A DNA stretch of 15,663 bases. It comes from CAMCHP01 sp036835325 (lineage in GTDB: Bacteria > Bacteroidota > Bacteroidia > Flavobacteriales_D > Sanyastnellaceae). The translations under genes and the position numbers were made by a program. The stretch is from assembly GCA_036835325.1 (NCBI GenBank), contig DAITMF010000063.1, positions 1-15,663 on the forward strand, given 5' to 3'. Below, piece by piece: positions 6,382 to 13,772 of this stretch (positions are counted from its first letter, which is position 1; each line of letters opens with the position of its first letter). The notes below the pieces were generated by a model. The model was not told where the DNA came from. It worked only from the letters and a program-made list of their open reading frames with translations, and did no database searches.

Positions 6382-9066
6382 ATGAGGAGAATCTTCAAAA
6401 TCGTAGGCCGAAGTGCGATGGTCTTTCTAGTGCTGCTTGCTCTGTTGGTGGGGTGGGCCTATACCTTTGAAGACGAAATCAAAGCGCGGGCCTTGGCTGA
6501 ACTTCAGGCCGGGCTCACTACCGATATGAAAGTGGGCAGTATCGAGTACAGCGTACTCCGCAGTTTCCCTTATGCCTCGTTGGAGTGCCGCCAAATTGTG
6601 CTCATGGGTGGTTTCGGTCAAAACGACACCCTGATTCGTGCAGATGTATTGAGCTTCGACATCGGCTTGATGGCCCTCCTAAAAGGCGACATCACCTTCC
6701 GATCAATCACCCTGTCAGACGGCGATTTGAACCTCCGACGCGATGCAAAAGGCTTAGGCAACTACCTCATTTGGAAACCTGATACCGCCGCAAGCGATGC
6801 AGAGTCGGCCTTTGATGTTGACCGCTTGGTGCTCGACAGGGTGAGCGTGCGCTACGATGACCGAATGAGCGACGTACTGGTCGTTGTAAGGCGTGCCGCG
6901 GCCAAGTTTGGCGGCGCATTGGATGGCGATGTCATTTCGTTTGCAGGTGAAATCGCTACGCCTTCGCTTTTCGTCGAAACCGGCGGAACAGTTTGGCTTG
7001 ACAAGGCACCCCTATCGGGTAAGCTTGAGTCGGTGCTTGACACCGAAAGCGGCAAATACACCTTTGAGAACGTCGACTTTAATTTGGCCGGACTGCAGGT
7101 CGGCGGCAACCTTGCGGTGACATCCTCCCAAAAAACACACATATCAGCCAGCATTTCAGTGAATTCAACCGACCTGGATGCTGCTCGCGTGCTCATTCCC
7201 GCGCCTTACCGAGGAGTCATTGAGGGCTATGGACTTGACGGCGCGGCCACCGGACAGCTTGAGCTGGCAGGGTTCAGTGATGAATTGCTGTGGGACCTTC
7301 GCGCAACGCTCAACAACGCATCGCTTGAACACCTCGAAACCGGCGCAAACCTCGACCGAATCAACGGCGTTTACGCGCTTTCAGGAGGCGGCGAACGGCA
7401 AGGTTCGTTCAGCATTGAATCAACCGAGGCCCGCCTTGGCAGCGGCCGCATCGCCCTCAAGGGAAGCATCAACACCTTCAACGACCCCACCATGCAGTTC
7501 ACCCTTGAAGGAGAGCTTCGCCTCAACGACCTGATGGAGCTTGCCGGCGTTACCGACCGCGTGCAAGCGGATGGCCGGTTGGCTGTTGAAATCGGCTTCG
7601 CCGGACGTTGGCCTGTGGTGAAAAACGACAGCACACGCACCATCGACCCAAATCTTTTGAGGCAAAGCCGCTACAACGGAATTGCCGAACTCACCGGCGT
7701 GTCGTTCATTACCCCCGACATGCCACGCGCCGTTGAACAACTTAACGGACGACTCAACTTCGAGGGCGACTACGCAAGCGTAAAAGAGCTGAGTCTTCGC
7801 ATCGGCGATAGCGATTTGCAAGTCTCAGGAACCCTCTCAAACCTGCTTCCGTGGGTGCTCACCAACGACCAGGTGCTGGTGGTGAATGCGCGCAGCCAAA
7901 GCAAGCGCATTGACCTCAACGGCTTGCTCGCTGCTGAAGGCACCAGCGACGATGACAGCTACGTGTTTGTACTGCCCAATGACCTCGACCTCCGGCTCGA
8001 AACCAAGGTCGATGAACTTGTGTTCAGAAACTTTACCGCCACCGGCATCTCGGGCTCGCTTGAGCTCAACAAAAGCGGCCTGCGCGTGAATCCCATGCGG
8101 TTTAAGAGTTGCGATGGCAACGCAAACATCGAGCTGGCTGTAACGCCATCGAAGGGCGGATTTCGCGTCGCAGCCGCTGGGGTGATGTCGGCCATTGACA
8201 TTCGAAAACTCTTTTTTGCCTTCGAAGAATTTGGTCAAGAAGTGGTGACTTCAGCCAACCTGAGAGGAAGGTGTGCTGTTGACGCCGTGTTCACCGCATC
8301 AATGAGTGAAAAACTTCAGCTTGACCCCAAGAGCATCGTCAGCAGCATCGATTTGACCATCGAGAACGGTGAGCTCATCGCCTTGCAAAGTCTTGCTGAC
8401 ATCGCCGCCTACATGCGCGAAAACAAACTCATATCGCCCTTCATTGAAGTCGATAGGCTCGAAGAGAAGATGCGCCACATTCGCTTCGCAACCCTTGAAA
8501 ACCGCATCGAAATCAAAGACGAGCGCATTTATTTACCCATGATGGATGTGAAGTCATCGGCCATCGACATCAAGGCCAGCGGCTCACACTGGTTCGATGA
8601 CCGCATCGATTATTCGGTAGGGCTGTACCTGCGCGACATCCTCGTGCGCAAAGACCGCACTGAATTTGGCGACATTGAAGACGACGGCTTGGGCAGCCGC
8701 TTTTTTCTGTCGATGAAAGGCACCGTTGACAATCCGCAGTTTGGCTACGACCGCGACGCAAAGAAAGAAATCCGCAAAGAAGAGCGACGGGCCGAGCGCG
8801 AAACCCTCAAGCAAATCTTGAAAGAAGACCTCAATCCATTCAAAAAGCGTGAGGCATCCAACAGCGACAACAGCAAAACCGGCGGAAGTTCGTCAACGAT
8901 CTCCATTGATTGGGGCGATGGAAGTTCGCCTGCCCAACCCCCGTCGCCATCCATCCAAAACAAAGAAAAAGAAGCCACCGATAGCACCAAACGCCGCTGG
9001 CGCCTCGGCTCCGGAAACGACGACGAAAAGGTGGCGCCACCTGCCGACGACGACGACGATTTCTAA
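6382..9066 (+). CDS. AsmA-family envelope protein
   Basis: The product has 894 residues. Residues ~10-28 form one N-terminal membrane helix after a short basic start, and the rest is a long, beta-rich periplasmic region typical of AsmA-like proteins. Family features include the early 'SFPYASLECRQIVLMG' segment (61-76), repeated Asp/Gly-rich strands, and a conserved late segment 'KGTVDNPQFGYDR' (~744-756). Family members such as AsmA, TamB and YhdP are elongated groove proteins linked to lipid traffic between membranes and to outer-membrane biogenesis, so a role in envelope maintenance is likely but not shown here. The last ~130 residues are unlike the rest: a highly charged Lys/Glu/Arg helix, a Ser/Pro-rich linker and a terminal run of five Asp plus Phe. 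The ATG at 6382 is chosen because the ATG at 6374 runs into a stop after two codons. The TAA overlaps the next gene's ATG by one base. Confidence 0.85.
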   Translation: MRRIFKIVGRSAMVFLVLLALLVGWAYTFEDEIKARALAELQAGLTTDMKVGSIEYSVLRSFPYASLECRQIVLMGGFGQNDTLIRADVLSFDIGLMALLKGDITFRSITLSDGDLNLRRDAKGLGNYLIWKPDTAASDAESAFDVDRLVLDRVSVRYDDRMSDVLVVVRRAAAKFGGALDGDVISFAGEIATPSLFVETGGTVWLDKAPLSGKLESVLDTESGKYTFENVDFNLAGLQVGGNLAVTSSQKTHISASISVNSTDLDAARVLIPAPYRGVIEGYGLDGAATGQLELAGFSDELLWDLRATLNNASLEHLETGANLDRINGVYALSGGGERQGSFSIESTEARLGSGRIALKGSINTFNDPTMQFTLEGELRLNDLMELAGVTDRVQADGRLAVEIGFAGRWPVVKNDSTRTIDPNLLRQSRYNGIAELTGVSFITPDMPRAVEQLNGRLNFEGDYASVKELSLRIGDSDLQVSGTLSNLLPWVLTNDQVLVVNARSQSKRIDLNGLLAAEGTSDDDSYVFVLPNDLDLRLETKVDELVFRNFTATGISGSLELNKSGLRVNPMRFKSCDGNANIELAVTPSKGGFRVAAAGVMSAIDIRKLFFAFEEFGQEVVTSANLRGRCAVDAVFTASMSEKLQLDPKSIVSSIDLTIENGELIALQSLADIAAYMRENKLISPFIEVDRLEEKMRHIRFATLENRIEIKDERIYLPMMDVKSSAIDIKASGSHWFDDRIDYSVGLYLRDILVRKDRTEFGDIEDDGLGSRFFLSMKGTVDNPQFGYDRDAKKEIRKEERRAERETLKQILKEDLNPFKKREASNSDNSKTGGSSSTISIDWGDGSSPAQPPSPSIQNKEKEATDSTKRRWRLGSGNDDEKVAPPADDDDDF

Positions 9067-10397
9067 TGCCCGACCACCCGCATACACCCCTTCCTGAAGC
9101 CTTTGTGGCCCGCATTTGGCGCGACTTTCCCGAGGCTGCTGCGACCCTTATTGAGGCCCTTGACGGCGACGTGCACAAGGCCGTCAACCTCAACCGCCGA
9201 AAATTGCGCACACGCACGGGCGATGAGCCCATTGCGTGGAACCGCTACGGACGCTTCGCCACGGGTGATTTTTATCCGGCCCATGATCCGCATTGGCATT
9301 CAGGCGCGTACTACGTTATGGAAGCCGCGTCGCAAGTGCTTGATACCGTTGTTTCAAGCATCGTTGATCGCGCGGCACTGACCACCGTACTCGATTTGAG
9401 CGCCGCACCGGGAGGCAAAACCAGCGTGCTGCTGAATGCGCTGAACGACGGTACCGTGCTGGTGTCAAACGAGATTCACCGAGGCCGAGCGCAAATTTTG
9501 TACGAAAATGCCGTGAAACAAGGTCGGCAAAACCACGTGGTGAGTGCGGCCGCCCCTGCCGCGTTCAATGCGCTGGGCGCGCAGTTTGACCTGGTTGTGG
9601 TTGACGCACCATGCAGCGGCGAGGGCATGTTCAGGAAAGACTACGGCGCCCGCACCGAGTGGTCTGAGGCCAATGTTGCCGCCTGTGCAGTGCGTCAAAC
9701 CGAGATCCTCACCGAGATTGCCCCGTGCGTGCGCGAGGGCGGCTACCTGGTGTACTCCACATGCACCTTTGCTGCCCTTGAGAATGACGCGCAGATTGCA
9801 GGGCTTCTCGCCTCCGGCGGATGGGAGAGCGACACCCCCGACCTCACGTGCTTTGGCGCACGGGCCTGCCGCTACGGCATGCAGTTTATGCCGGGCTTTT
9901 CACCTACTGAAGGGCTTTACATCGCCGTACTTCGCAAAACCGGCAGCGCAGATACCCTGCAGCGCAAGCTTAAACCGGTATTTGCCTCGGTGAAGGCCTT
10001 GCCCGATGCCTTACCGGCCGAGCTGCCCGACTCCGGAAACCTCGTGAATGAAGGTTTGCGCTACTGGTGCATGACCGATGAAGTGCTCGAAATGGCGAAC
10101 CGTTTGCGCAACCACCGCATTCCGCTGCTCAAGGCCGGCATTGCGATTGGTGAATTGAAGGGAAAGCAGCTCGTGCCCGACCACGAAGCCGCACTCTATG
10201 CCGATGCCGTGTGCCATGCCCACTGTGATTTTGACTTGGATGGAGCCCTCAACTACCTCCGTGGAGAAGGCGGCCGCGGAAGTGTGCCAAAAGGATGGCT
10301 CGCCGCACGCTACGAAGGTGCCGTTCTCGGATGGATGAAAGGCCTTGGCGACCGATGGAACAACGCCTATCCGAAAACATGGCGCCTGCGCCATTGA
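9066..10397 (+). CDS. RsmF-like RNA cytosine-C5 methyltransferase (NOL1/NOP2/Sun family)
   Basis: This 443-residue SAM-dependent enzyme methylates C5 of cytosine in RNA, most likely 16S rRNA given its resemblance to RsmF. The SAM-binding motif is DLSAAPGGKTS (110-120). The two conserved cysteines are present: Cys183 in DAPCSGEGMF (180-189) and Cys233 in STCTF (231-235). In this family the TC cysteine makes the covalent adduct and the PC cysteine helps release it. The N-terminal ~100 residues carry the usual RsmF/Sun leader, including HSGAYYVMEAAS (78-89). Residues ~300-443 are the C-terminal RNA-binding extension of RsmF-type enzymes, somewhat shorter than in E. coli RsmF (479 residues). The start codon shares its A with the AsmA stop (TAATG), so translation is probably coupled to that gene. 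The target base and rRNA position cannot be told from sequence, and tRNA is not excluded. Confidence 0.9.
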   Translation: MPDHPHTPLPEAFVARIWRDFPEAAATLIEALDGDVHKAVNLNRRKLRTRTGDEPIAWNRYGRFATGDFYPAHDPHWHSGAYYVMEAASQVLDTVVSSIVDRAALTTVLDLSAAPGGKTSVLLNALNDGTVLVSNEIHRGRAQILYENAVKQGRQNHVVSAAAPAAFNALGAQFDLVVVDAPCSGEGMFRKDYGARTEWSEANVAACAVRQTEILTEIAPCVREGGYLVYSTCTFAALENDAQIAGLLASGGWESDTPDLTCFGARACRYGMQFMPGFSPTEGLYIAVLRKTGSADTLQRKLKPVFASVKALPDALPAELPDSGNLVNEGLRYWCMTDEVLEMANRLRNHRIPLLKAGIAIGELKGKQLVPDHEAALYADAVCHAHCDFDLDGALNYLRGEGGRGSVPKGWLAARYEGAVLGWMKGLGDRWNNAYPKTWRLRH

Positions 10398-10441
10398 CAG
10401 TTGTAAAATTCAGTCCAACAGCTGTAAAGTTCACGGTGAAC
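10398..10441 (+). promoter_or_regulatory. Candidate operator: 21-base-spaced direct repeats plus a palindrome, LytTR-like
   Basis: CAGTTGTAAAATTCA (10398-10412) and CAGCTGTAAAGTTCA (10419-10433) match at 13 of 15 bases and start exactly 21 bases apart, two helical turns. LytTR-domain regulators bind two ~9-base direct repeats at this spacing. The sub-sites AAAATTCAG and AAAGTTCAC each fit all but one position of the reported LytTR pattern (W-M-M-GTT-N-R-K). The second repeat runs into a perfect dyad, GTTCAC-G-GTGAAC (10429-10441). The repeats begin right after the methyltransferase stop codon and lie 37-72 bases upstream of a perfect -7 element at 10470. A LytTR regulator is encoded at 13773-14510, so autoregulation is plausible. 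The repeat itself is seen; the binding protein is inferred. Confidence 0.45.
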
Positions 10442-10469
10442 CACCGGTCGAAACCCCTTCGCGTGCACC

Positions 10470-10477
10470 TAGTTTTG
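10470..10477 (+). promoter_or_regulatory. Perfect -7 element between the methyltransferase and kinase genes
   Basis: TAGTTTTG matches TAnnTTTG exactly. No TTG occurs at the -33 position, which would be expected of an activator-dependent promoter. The direct repeats at 10398-10433 would lie at about -85 to -50, where LytTR activators normally bind. Transcription would begin near 10484 and meet the terminator at 10528-10564 about 80 bases later. Confidence 0.35.
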
Positions 10478-10483
10478 GCATCA

Positions 10484-10564
10484 AGACGGCCAAACGTGGT
10501 CGCAAACGGGTTATTCAACAGAGGAGGAAGGCGACGGCTGCGTGCAGCTTGTCGCCTTTTCTTT
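10484..10564 (+). ncRNA. Candidate small RNA or attenuated leader ahead of the kinase gene
   Basis: A transcript starting after the -7 element at 10470 would be about 80 bases long and end at a strong intrinsic terminator. Its 5' part can form a five-pair hairpin, CGGCC (10487-10491) with GGTCG (10498-10502), with one G-U pair and loop AAACGT. A single-stranded purine-rich stretch (GAGGAGGAAG, 10521-10530) leads into the terminator stem. CAAACG occurs twice (10491-10496 and 10503-10508). There is no ATG in it; a GTG-initiated frame gives only an arginine-rich peptide unlike a real protein. It could instead be merely the tail of the methyltransferase transcript. The call rests on promoter, structure and terminator lining up, not on a known family. 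Confidence 0.3.
10528..10564 (+). terminator. Strong rho-independent terminator
   Basis: AAGGCGAC (10528-10535) pairs perfectly with GTCGCCTT (10551-10558). An inner stem of GCTG with CAGC (10537-10540 with 10545-10548) nearly continues it and closes a four-base loop, and the hairpin runs into TTTTCTTT. It ends transcripts from the AsmA-methyltransferase operon or from the candidate promoter at 10470. It also separates them from the kinase gene, which must then use the promoter at 10603-10635 or anti-termination. Confidence 0.8.
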
Positions 10565-10577
10565 ACCAACCAATCGG
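10565..10577 (+). repeat. 13-base exact repeat, copy 1 (ACCAACCAATCGG)
   Basis: This sequence lies just after the terminator and 77 bases before the kinase ATG, upstream of that gene's candidate promoter. The identical sequence recurs at 14510-14522 ahead of the DUF4412 gene. It may be a shared regulator site, though a 13-base match could occur by chance in a window this long. Confidence 0.3.
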
Positions 10578-10602
10578 TTTAGTGGCGTCTTGCTCGTTGG
10601 GC

Positions 10603-10635
10603 TTTGGTACTACGCCCCGGATGCGCGTATCTTGG
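10603..10635 (+). promoter_or_regulatory. Candidate promoter for the kinase-regulator operon
   Basis: TTTG (10603-10606) is followed after 21 bases by TATCTTGG (10628-10635), one mismatch from TAnnTTTG, with ideal spacing. The start of transcription would be near 10641, almost at the ATG at 10642, so the kinase mRNA may be nearly leaderless. This placement supports 10642 over the in-frame ATGs further upstream. Confidence 0.45.
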
Positions 10636-10641
10636 CAGCGA

Positions 10642-13600
10642 ATGACGACAAACCTGCATATTGCATTCACCCTCTTGATTGTGCTGTGCGCTGAGCTTGT
10701 TTGTGCTCAAGCGCCACAAAAACTGCAGTTTTATGGCGTTTCTGAAGGCTTGTCGTCACCCATTGCCACCTGCCTCGCTGAAGACAGCACAGGGTTTATT
10801 TGGGTAGGCACCAAAGAAGGTTTGAATCGGTTTGATGGGGTAAACTTTGTCAGCTACCGAACCGACACCATAACAGGCATGCGCTCAGATGAGGTCATAG
10901 GGGTTCATCACCTCCAGAACGACCGCTTGCTTGTGGGTTTGGTGAATTCGGGCATCGCGTTGTTCGATCCCAAAAACGAAAGGGTTACCTACTTCGATAC
11001 CGTTTACAACACAGATAAACAACCGTTTTTGCTCCCCTATTTCTTCATGACCGAGAGCGACAGCACGGCCATTGTGGGCTTCCGCAGAACCCCGAGGCAT
11101 GCGGGAGGCTTGGTAAGGGCCAACTACCGGAGCTTTACTCAAGAGGTCTTGGTTGAAGACTTTGATGGTTTTGATCGCCTCATCGTTGATTCGGTAACAG
11201 GTGATGTGTGGGCGGTTGGAGACCACCTGCGACGCGCACTAGACCCTTCACTTCGCCATTGGGAAGAGATTGAATCGCCCTTCGTGAAATCCATTACTTC
11301 GCCGTACTACAGCGATATTGTGTTCTTGGGAGACACCGTTGCAATTGGTTCGCGGGGCGACGGCATACACCTTTATTCAAAGCGGCGGCAAGCCTTTCTG
11401 AGAAATGACTTGTGGGTGGTGGAAAATAGACGCATCGCCCAGAACATTGTTCACCGTATGCTGCCTGCTGAAAACGGCGGGTTGTGGGTTGCTACCGGAG
11501 ATGCAGGTTTGGCGTTTTGGCGTCGTTCTGACGGACGGTTTGACTTTACTCCGGCAGATGTCGGCCGCCAGCATCACATGGAAGACCTCGACTTTTTTGG
11601 ATTGTTGAACGACTCTTACGGCAATTTCTGGGCCGCAACCGGGAGCGGCCTGGTGCAGTGGAGAAGCCGTGATGAAGGCCTGTATTACCGAACCATTGAC
11701 CCACCTGAATTCCCGAAGTTCACGAGTTATTACGTGCGTACCGCCGCGCAAGGAAATACCCTTGTAACGCTTACTGCTCGCCACATGAACGGTTACATCC
11801 TCGATGGCGAGTCAATGGAAGTCTTGGGCCGGTTTCCAATTGATTCTACGATGAACGGTCACCGCCACTTTCTCAATGCCGACTACATTTTCACGGCAAA
11901 GAACGGCTTGATCTACTGCCTCGGAAACAACCACATCAACAGAAAATTTAAAGACGACAAAAGCTTCAGGCCTTGGGTTGATTTGAAGCCTATTGTGCAA
12001 AGCGAGTACAATCAAATGTCGACCATGACTCTTGACCACGAAGGTGAGATTTGGGTTGGTACTACCGACAATTTGGTGCTGCGAGTCAATGAAGAAGGCG
12101 CCATTACCGGTCGATGGTGGTTGGTCGGCGACACCATAGCCAATTCACCTCTGAACACGGCGGTGGTTGATCGCAAAGGCCGAAACCTGGTTGCAGCCAT
12201 CGCCAGTGATGGCTTGGGAGGTGTACTGGTCGCCAGCTACTTTGGCGTTTTTCAAGTAAATGACCGTGGGGTTACCGGAATAGAACAGCTCTGCGCAAGC
12301 TGCGGACGGTTGAATAACAACGTGTTTTACAATGCTGCAAGCCATGGCCAAAGGGTTGCATTTCCGTCGCAACGATTGGGGGTTTTTGTTTACGACGGAC
12401 TTAAAAAAGAGCTCCGTCATTATGATCGATCAAACGGGCTGCAAAGTACACGGGTTGATGATCTCGCATTTGACGCCGACGGCGGAATGTGGGGCATAGG
12501 TCCAAACGGTCTTTTTTCAATCCACGAAGGAGACCATGTGCGCATCGAAAACTACATTGACGAACCGGGTATGCCGTACAGCAACCTGAGCTGGCACCGC
12601 TTGTCGAGCGGCGCTGACGGAATGTTGTACATTGGAATGGCTGCCGGCCTATCACGCATCAACCCGAAGAAGTTGCAATCACAAGCAAAGCCCCGGCGTG
12701 TGGTTCTTCATAGCGTGCGCGTGGCCGAGCACATAGTTTACCGACAAATCAGCAAAGTATATGCCAACTTCGGAGAATCACTCGAAGTGCTTTTTGCTGC
12801 GCTGGGTTTTGATCGAGCAAGAACCTACCGCTATGCATGGCGAATTGAAGGCGACGAACACTGGCAAGAGATTGATCAGCCGCGTGTGACCTTTTCGGCA
12901 TTGCAAGAAGGTGATTTTACCCTTGAATTCAAGGCGGGCAACCGAGACGGGGAGTGGGCCGATGAGGTGCTGCGTTTGGAGGTTGAAGTCAATACACCTT
13001 TTTTTCAGAGTGCAGCCTTTCGGTGGCTGCTGGCACTTGCCTTTGTTTTGCTCGTGTTCATGGTGTTTCAAATCACAGTGCGCAGAAACCGCGAACGTGA
13101 ACGGAGTGCCCAAGCATTTAGTCGGCGCATTACTGAGCTTGAGCTGCAAGCGCTCCGTGCCCAAATGAATCCACATTTTCTCTTCAATACCCTGAACAGC
13201 ATCAAGTTTTTCATTATCCGCAACGAGCCCGATACCGCGGCTGACTACCTCACCAAATTCAGCCGCCTCATTCGCTTTATTTTGTCGAATAGCAAGTCAG
13301 AACGCATTGCGCTCAGCACTGAGTTGGAAGCCTTGCGTCTTTACGTTGAATTGGAGCGCCTGCGGTTTGGGAAGCAGTTTGATTTTGTACTTTCCGTTGA
13401 TGACAGTGTAGAGCCCGATTACGTTCAGGTGCCACCGCTCATCGTTCAGCCGTATGTGGAGAACGCCATCTGGCACGGCCTCATGCACAAAGACACCGAA
13501 GGCCGATTGGAGGTAAGGCTTTCCCTTGATGGCGAGAACCTCGTGGTAGAAGTTGACGACAACGGCATCGGGAGAGCGGCCGCGGCATCCATCCGATCGA

Positions 13601-13764
13601 AAACAGCCACCAAGGAAAAAAGCATGGGCATGGACATTACCCGCAACCGGCTTCGCATTTCTTCGGATGGTCGAGAAGGCCGCGTTGAAATCGTTGATTA
13701 CCTGTCTGAAACTCACGGTAGAAGTGGAACACTCGTTAAAATAACCATCCCTGTTGAACTGTAA
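10642..13764 (+). CDS. Propeller / Y_Y_Y / LytS-type sensor histidine kinase
   Basis: Starting at 10642 the protein has 1040 residues. Residues 1-22 are a signal peptide ending Cys-Ala-Gln. Residues ~25-700 contain two-component propeller (reg_prop) blades, for example GFIWVGTKEGLNRFDG near residues 49-64. Residues ~727-788 are a Y_Y_Y domain, and ~792-812 a single transmembrane helix. The cytoplasmic part begins with the PF06580-type phosphoacceptor box QMNPHFLFNT (His845). A GHKL ATPase follows with N-box QPYVENAIWHG (936-946) and G-box DDNGIG (972-977). The periplasmic sensor should bind an unknown ligand and drive phosphotransfer to the LytTR regulator encoded 8 bases downstream. The frame stays open back to 10345, but those 99 codons overlap the methyltransferase gene and the terminator and would bury the signal peptide, so I reject the earlier starts. 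Unlike hybrid two-component proteins with this propeller architecture, it has no receiver or DNA-binding domain. Confidence 0.93.
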   Translation: MTTNLHIAFTLLIVLCAELVCAQAPQKLQFYGVSEGLSSPIATCLAEDSTGFIWVGTKEGLNRFDGVNFVSYRTDTITGMRSDEVIGVHHLQNDRLLVGLVNSGIALFDPKNERVTYFDTVYNTDKQPFLLPYFFMTESDSTAIVGFRRTPRHAGGLVRANYRSFTQEVLVEDFDGFDRLIVDSVTGDVWAVGDHLRRALDPSLRHWEEIESPFVKSITSPYYSDIVFLGDTVAIGSRGDGIHLYSKRRQAFLRNDLWVVENRRIAQNIVHRMLPAENGGLWVATGDAGLAFWRRSDGRFDFTPADVGRQHHMEDLDFFGLLNDSYGNFWAATGSGLVQWRSRDEGLYYRTIDPPEFPKFTSYYVRTAAQGNTLVTLTARHMNGYILDGESMEVLGRFPIDSTMNGHRHFLNADYIFTAKNGLIYCLGNNHINRKFKDDKSFRPWVDLKPIVQSEYNQMSTMTLDHEGEIWVGTTDNLVLRVNEEGAITGRWWLVGDTIANSPLNTAVVDRKGRNLVAAIASDGLGGVLVASYFGVFQVNDRGVTGIEQLCASCGRLNNNVFYNAASHGQRVAFPSQRLGVFVYDGLKKELRHYDRSNGLQSTRVDDLAFDADGGMWGIGPNGLFSIHEGDHVRIENYIDEPGMPYSNLSWHRLSSGADGMLYIGMAAGLSRINPKKLQSQAKPRRVVLHSVRVAEHIVYRQISKVYANFGESLEVLFAALGFDRARTYRYAWRIEGDEHWQEIDQPRVTFSALQEGDFTLEFKAGNRDGEWADEVLRLEVEVNTPFFQSAAFRWLLALAFVLLVFMVFQITVRRNRERERSAQAFSRRITELELQALRAQMNPHFLFNTLNSIKFFIIRNEPDTAADYLTKFSRLIRFILSNSKSERIALSTELEALRLYVELERLRFGKQFDFVLSVDDSVEPDYVQVPPLIVQPYVENAIWHGLMHKDTEGRLEVRLSLDGENLVVEVDDNGIGRAAAASIRSKTATKEKSMGMDITRNRLRISSDGREGRVEIVDYLSETHGRSGTLVKITIPVEL

Positions 13765-13772
13765 TAGAAACG

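Noticed and set aside
10440..10470. Possible tRNA T-arm (GGTCGAAACC) in the kinase upstream gap
   Set aside because: No matching acceptor, D or anticodon arms are found around it.
10249..10569. 106-codon minus-strand reading frame over the methyltransferase 3' end and the kinase upstream gap
   Set aside because: It begins inside the terminator hairpin, is arginine-rich like an antisense shadow of a GC-rich gene, and lies largely opposite a well-supported coding gene.
10345..10641. Upstream in-frame extension of the kinase reading frame (99 extra codons)
   Set aside because: It overlaps the end of the methyltransferase gene, crosses a strong terminator, has no recognisable protein character, and would place the clear signal peptide of residues 100-121 in the middle of the chain.
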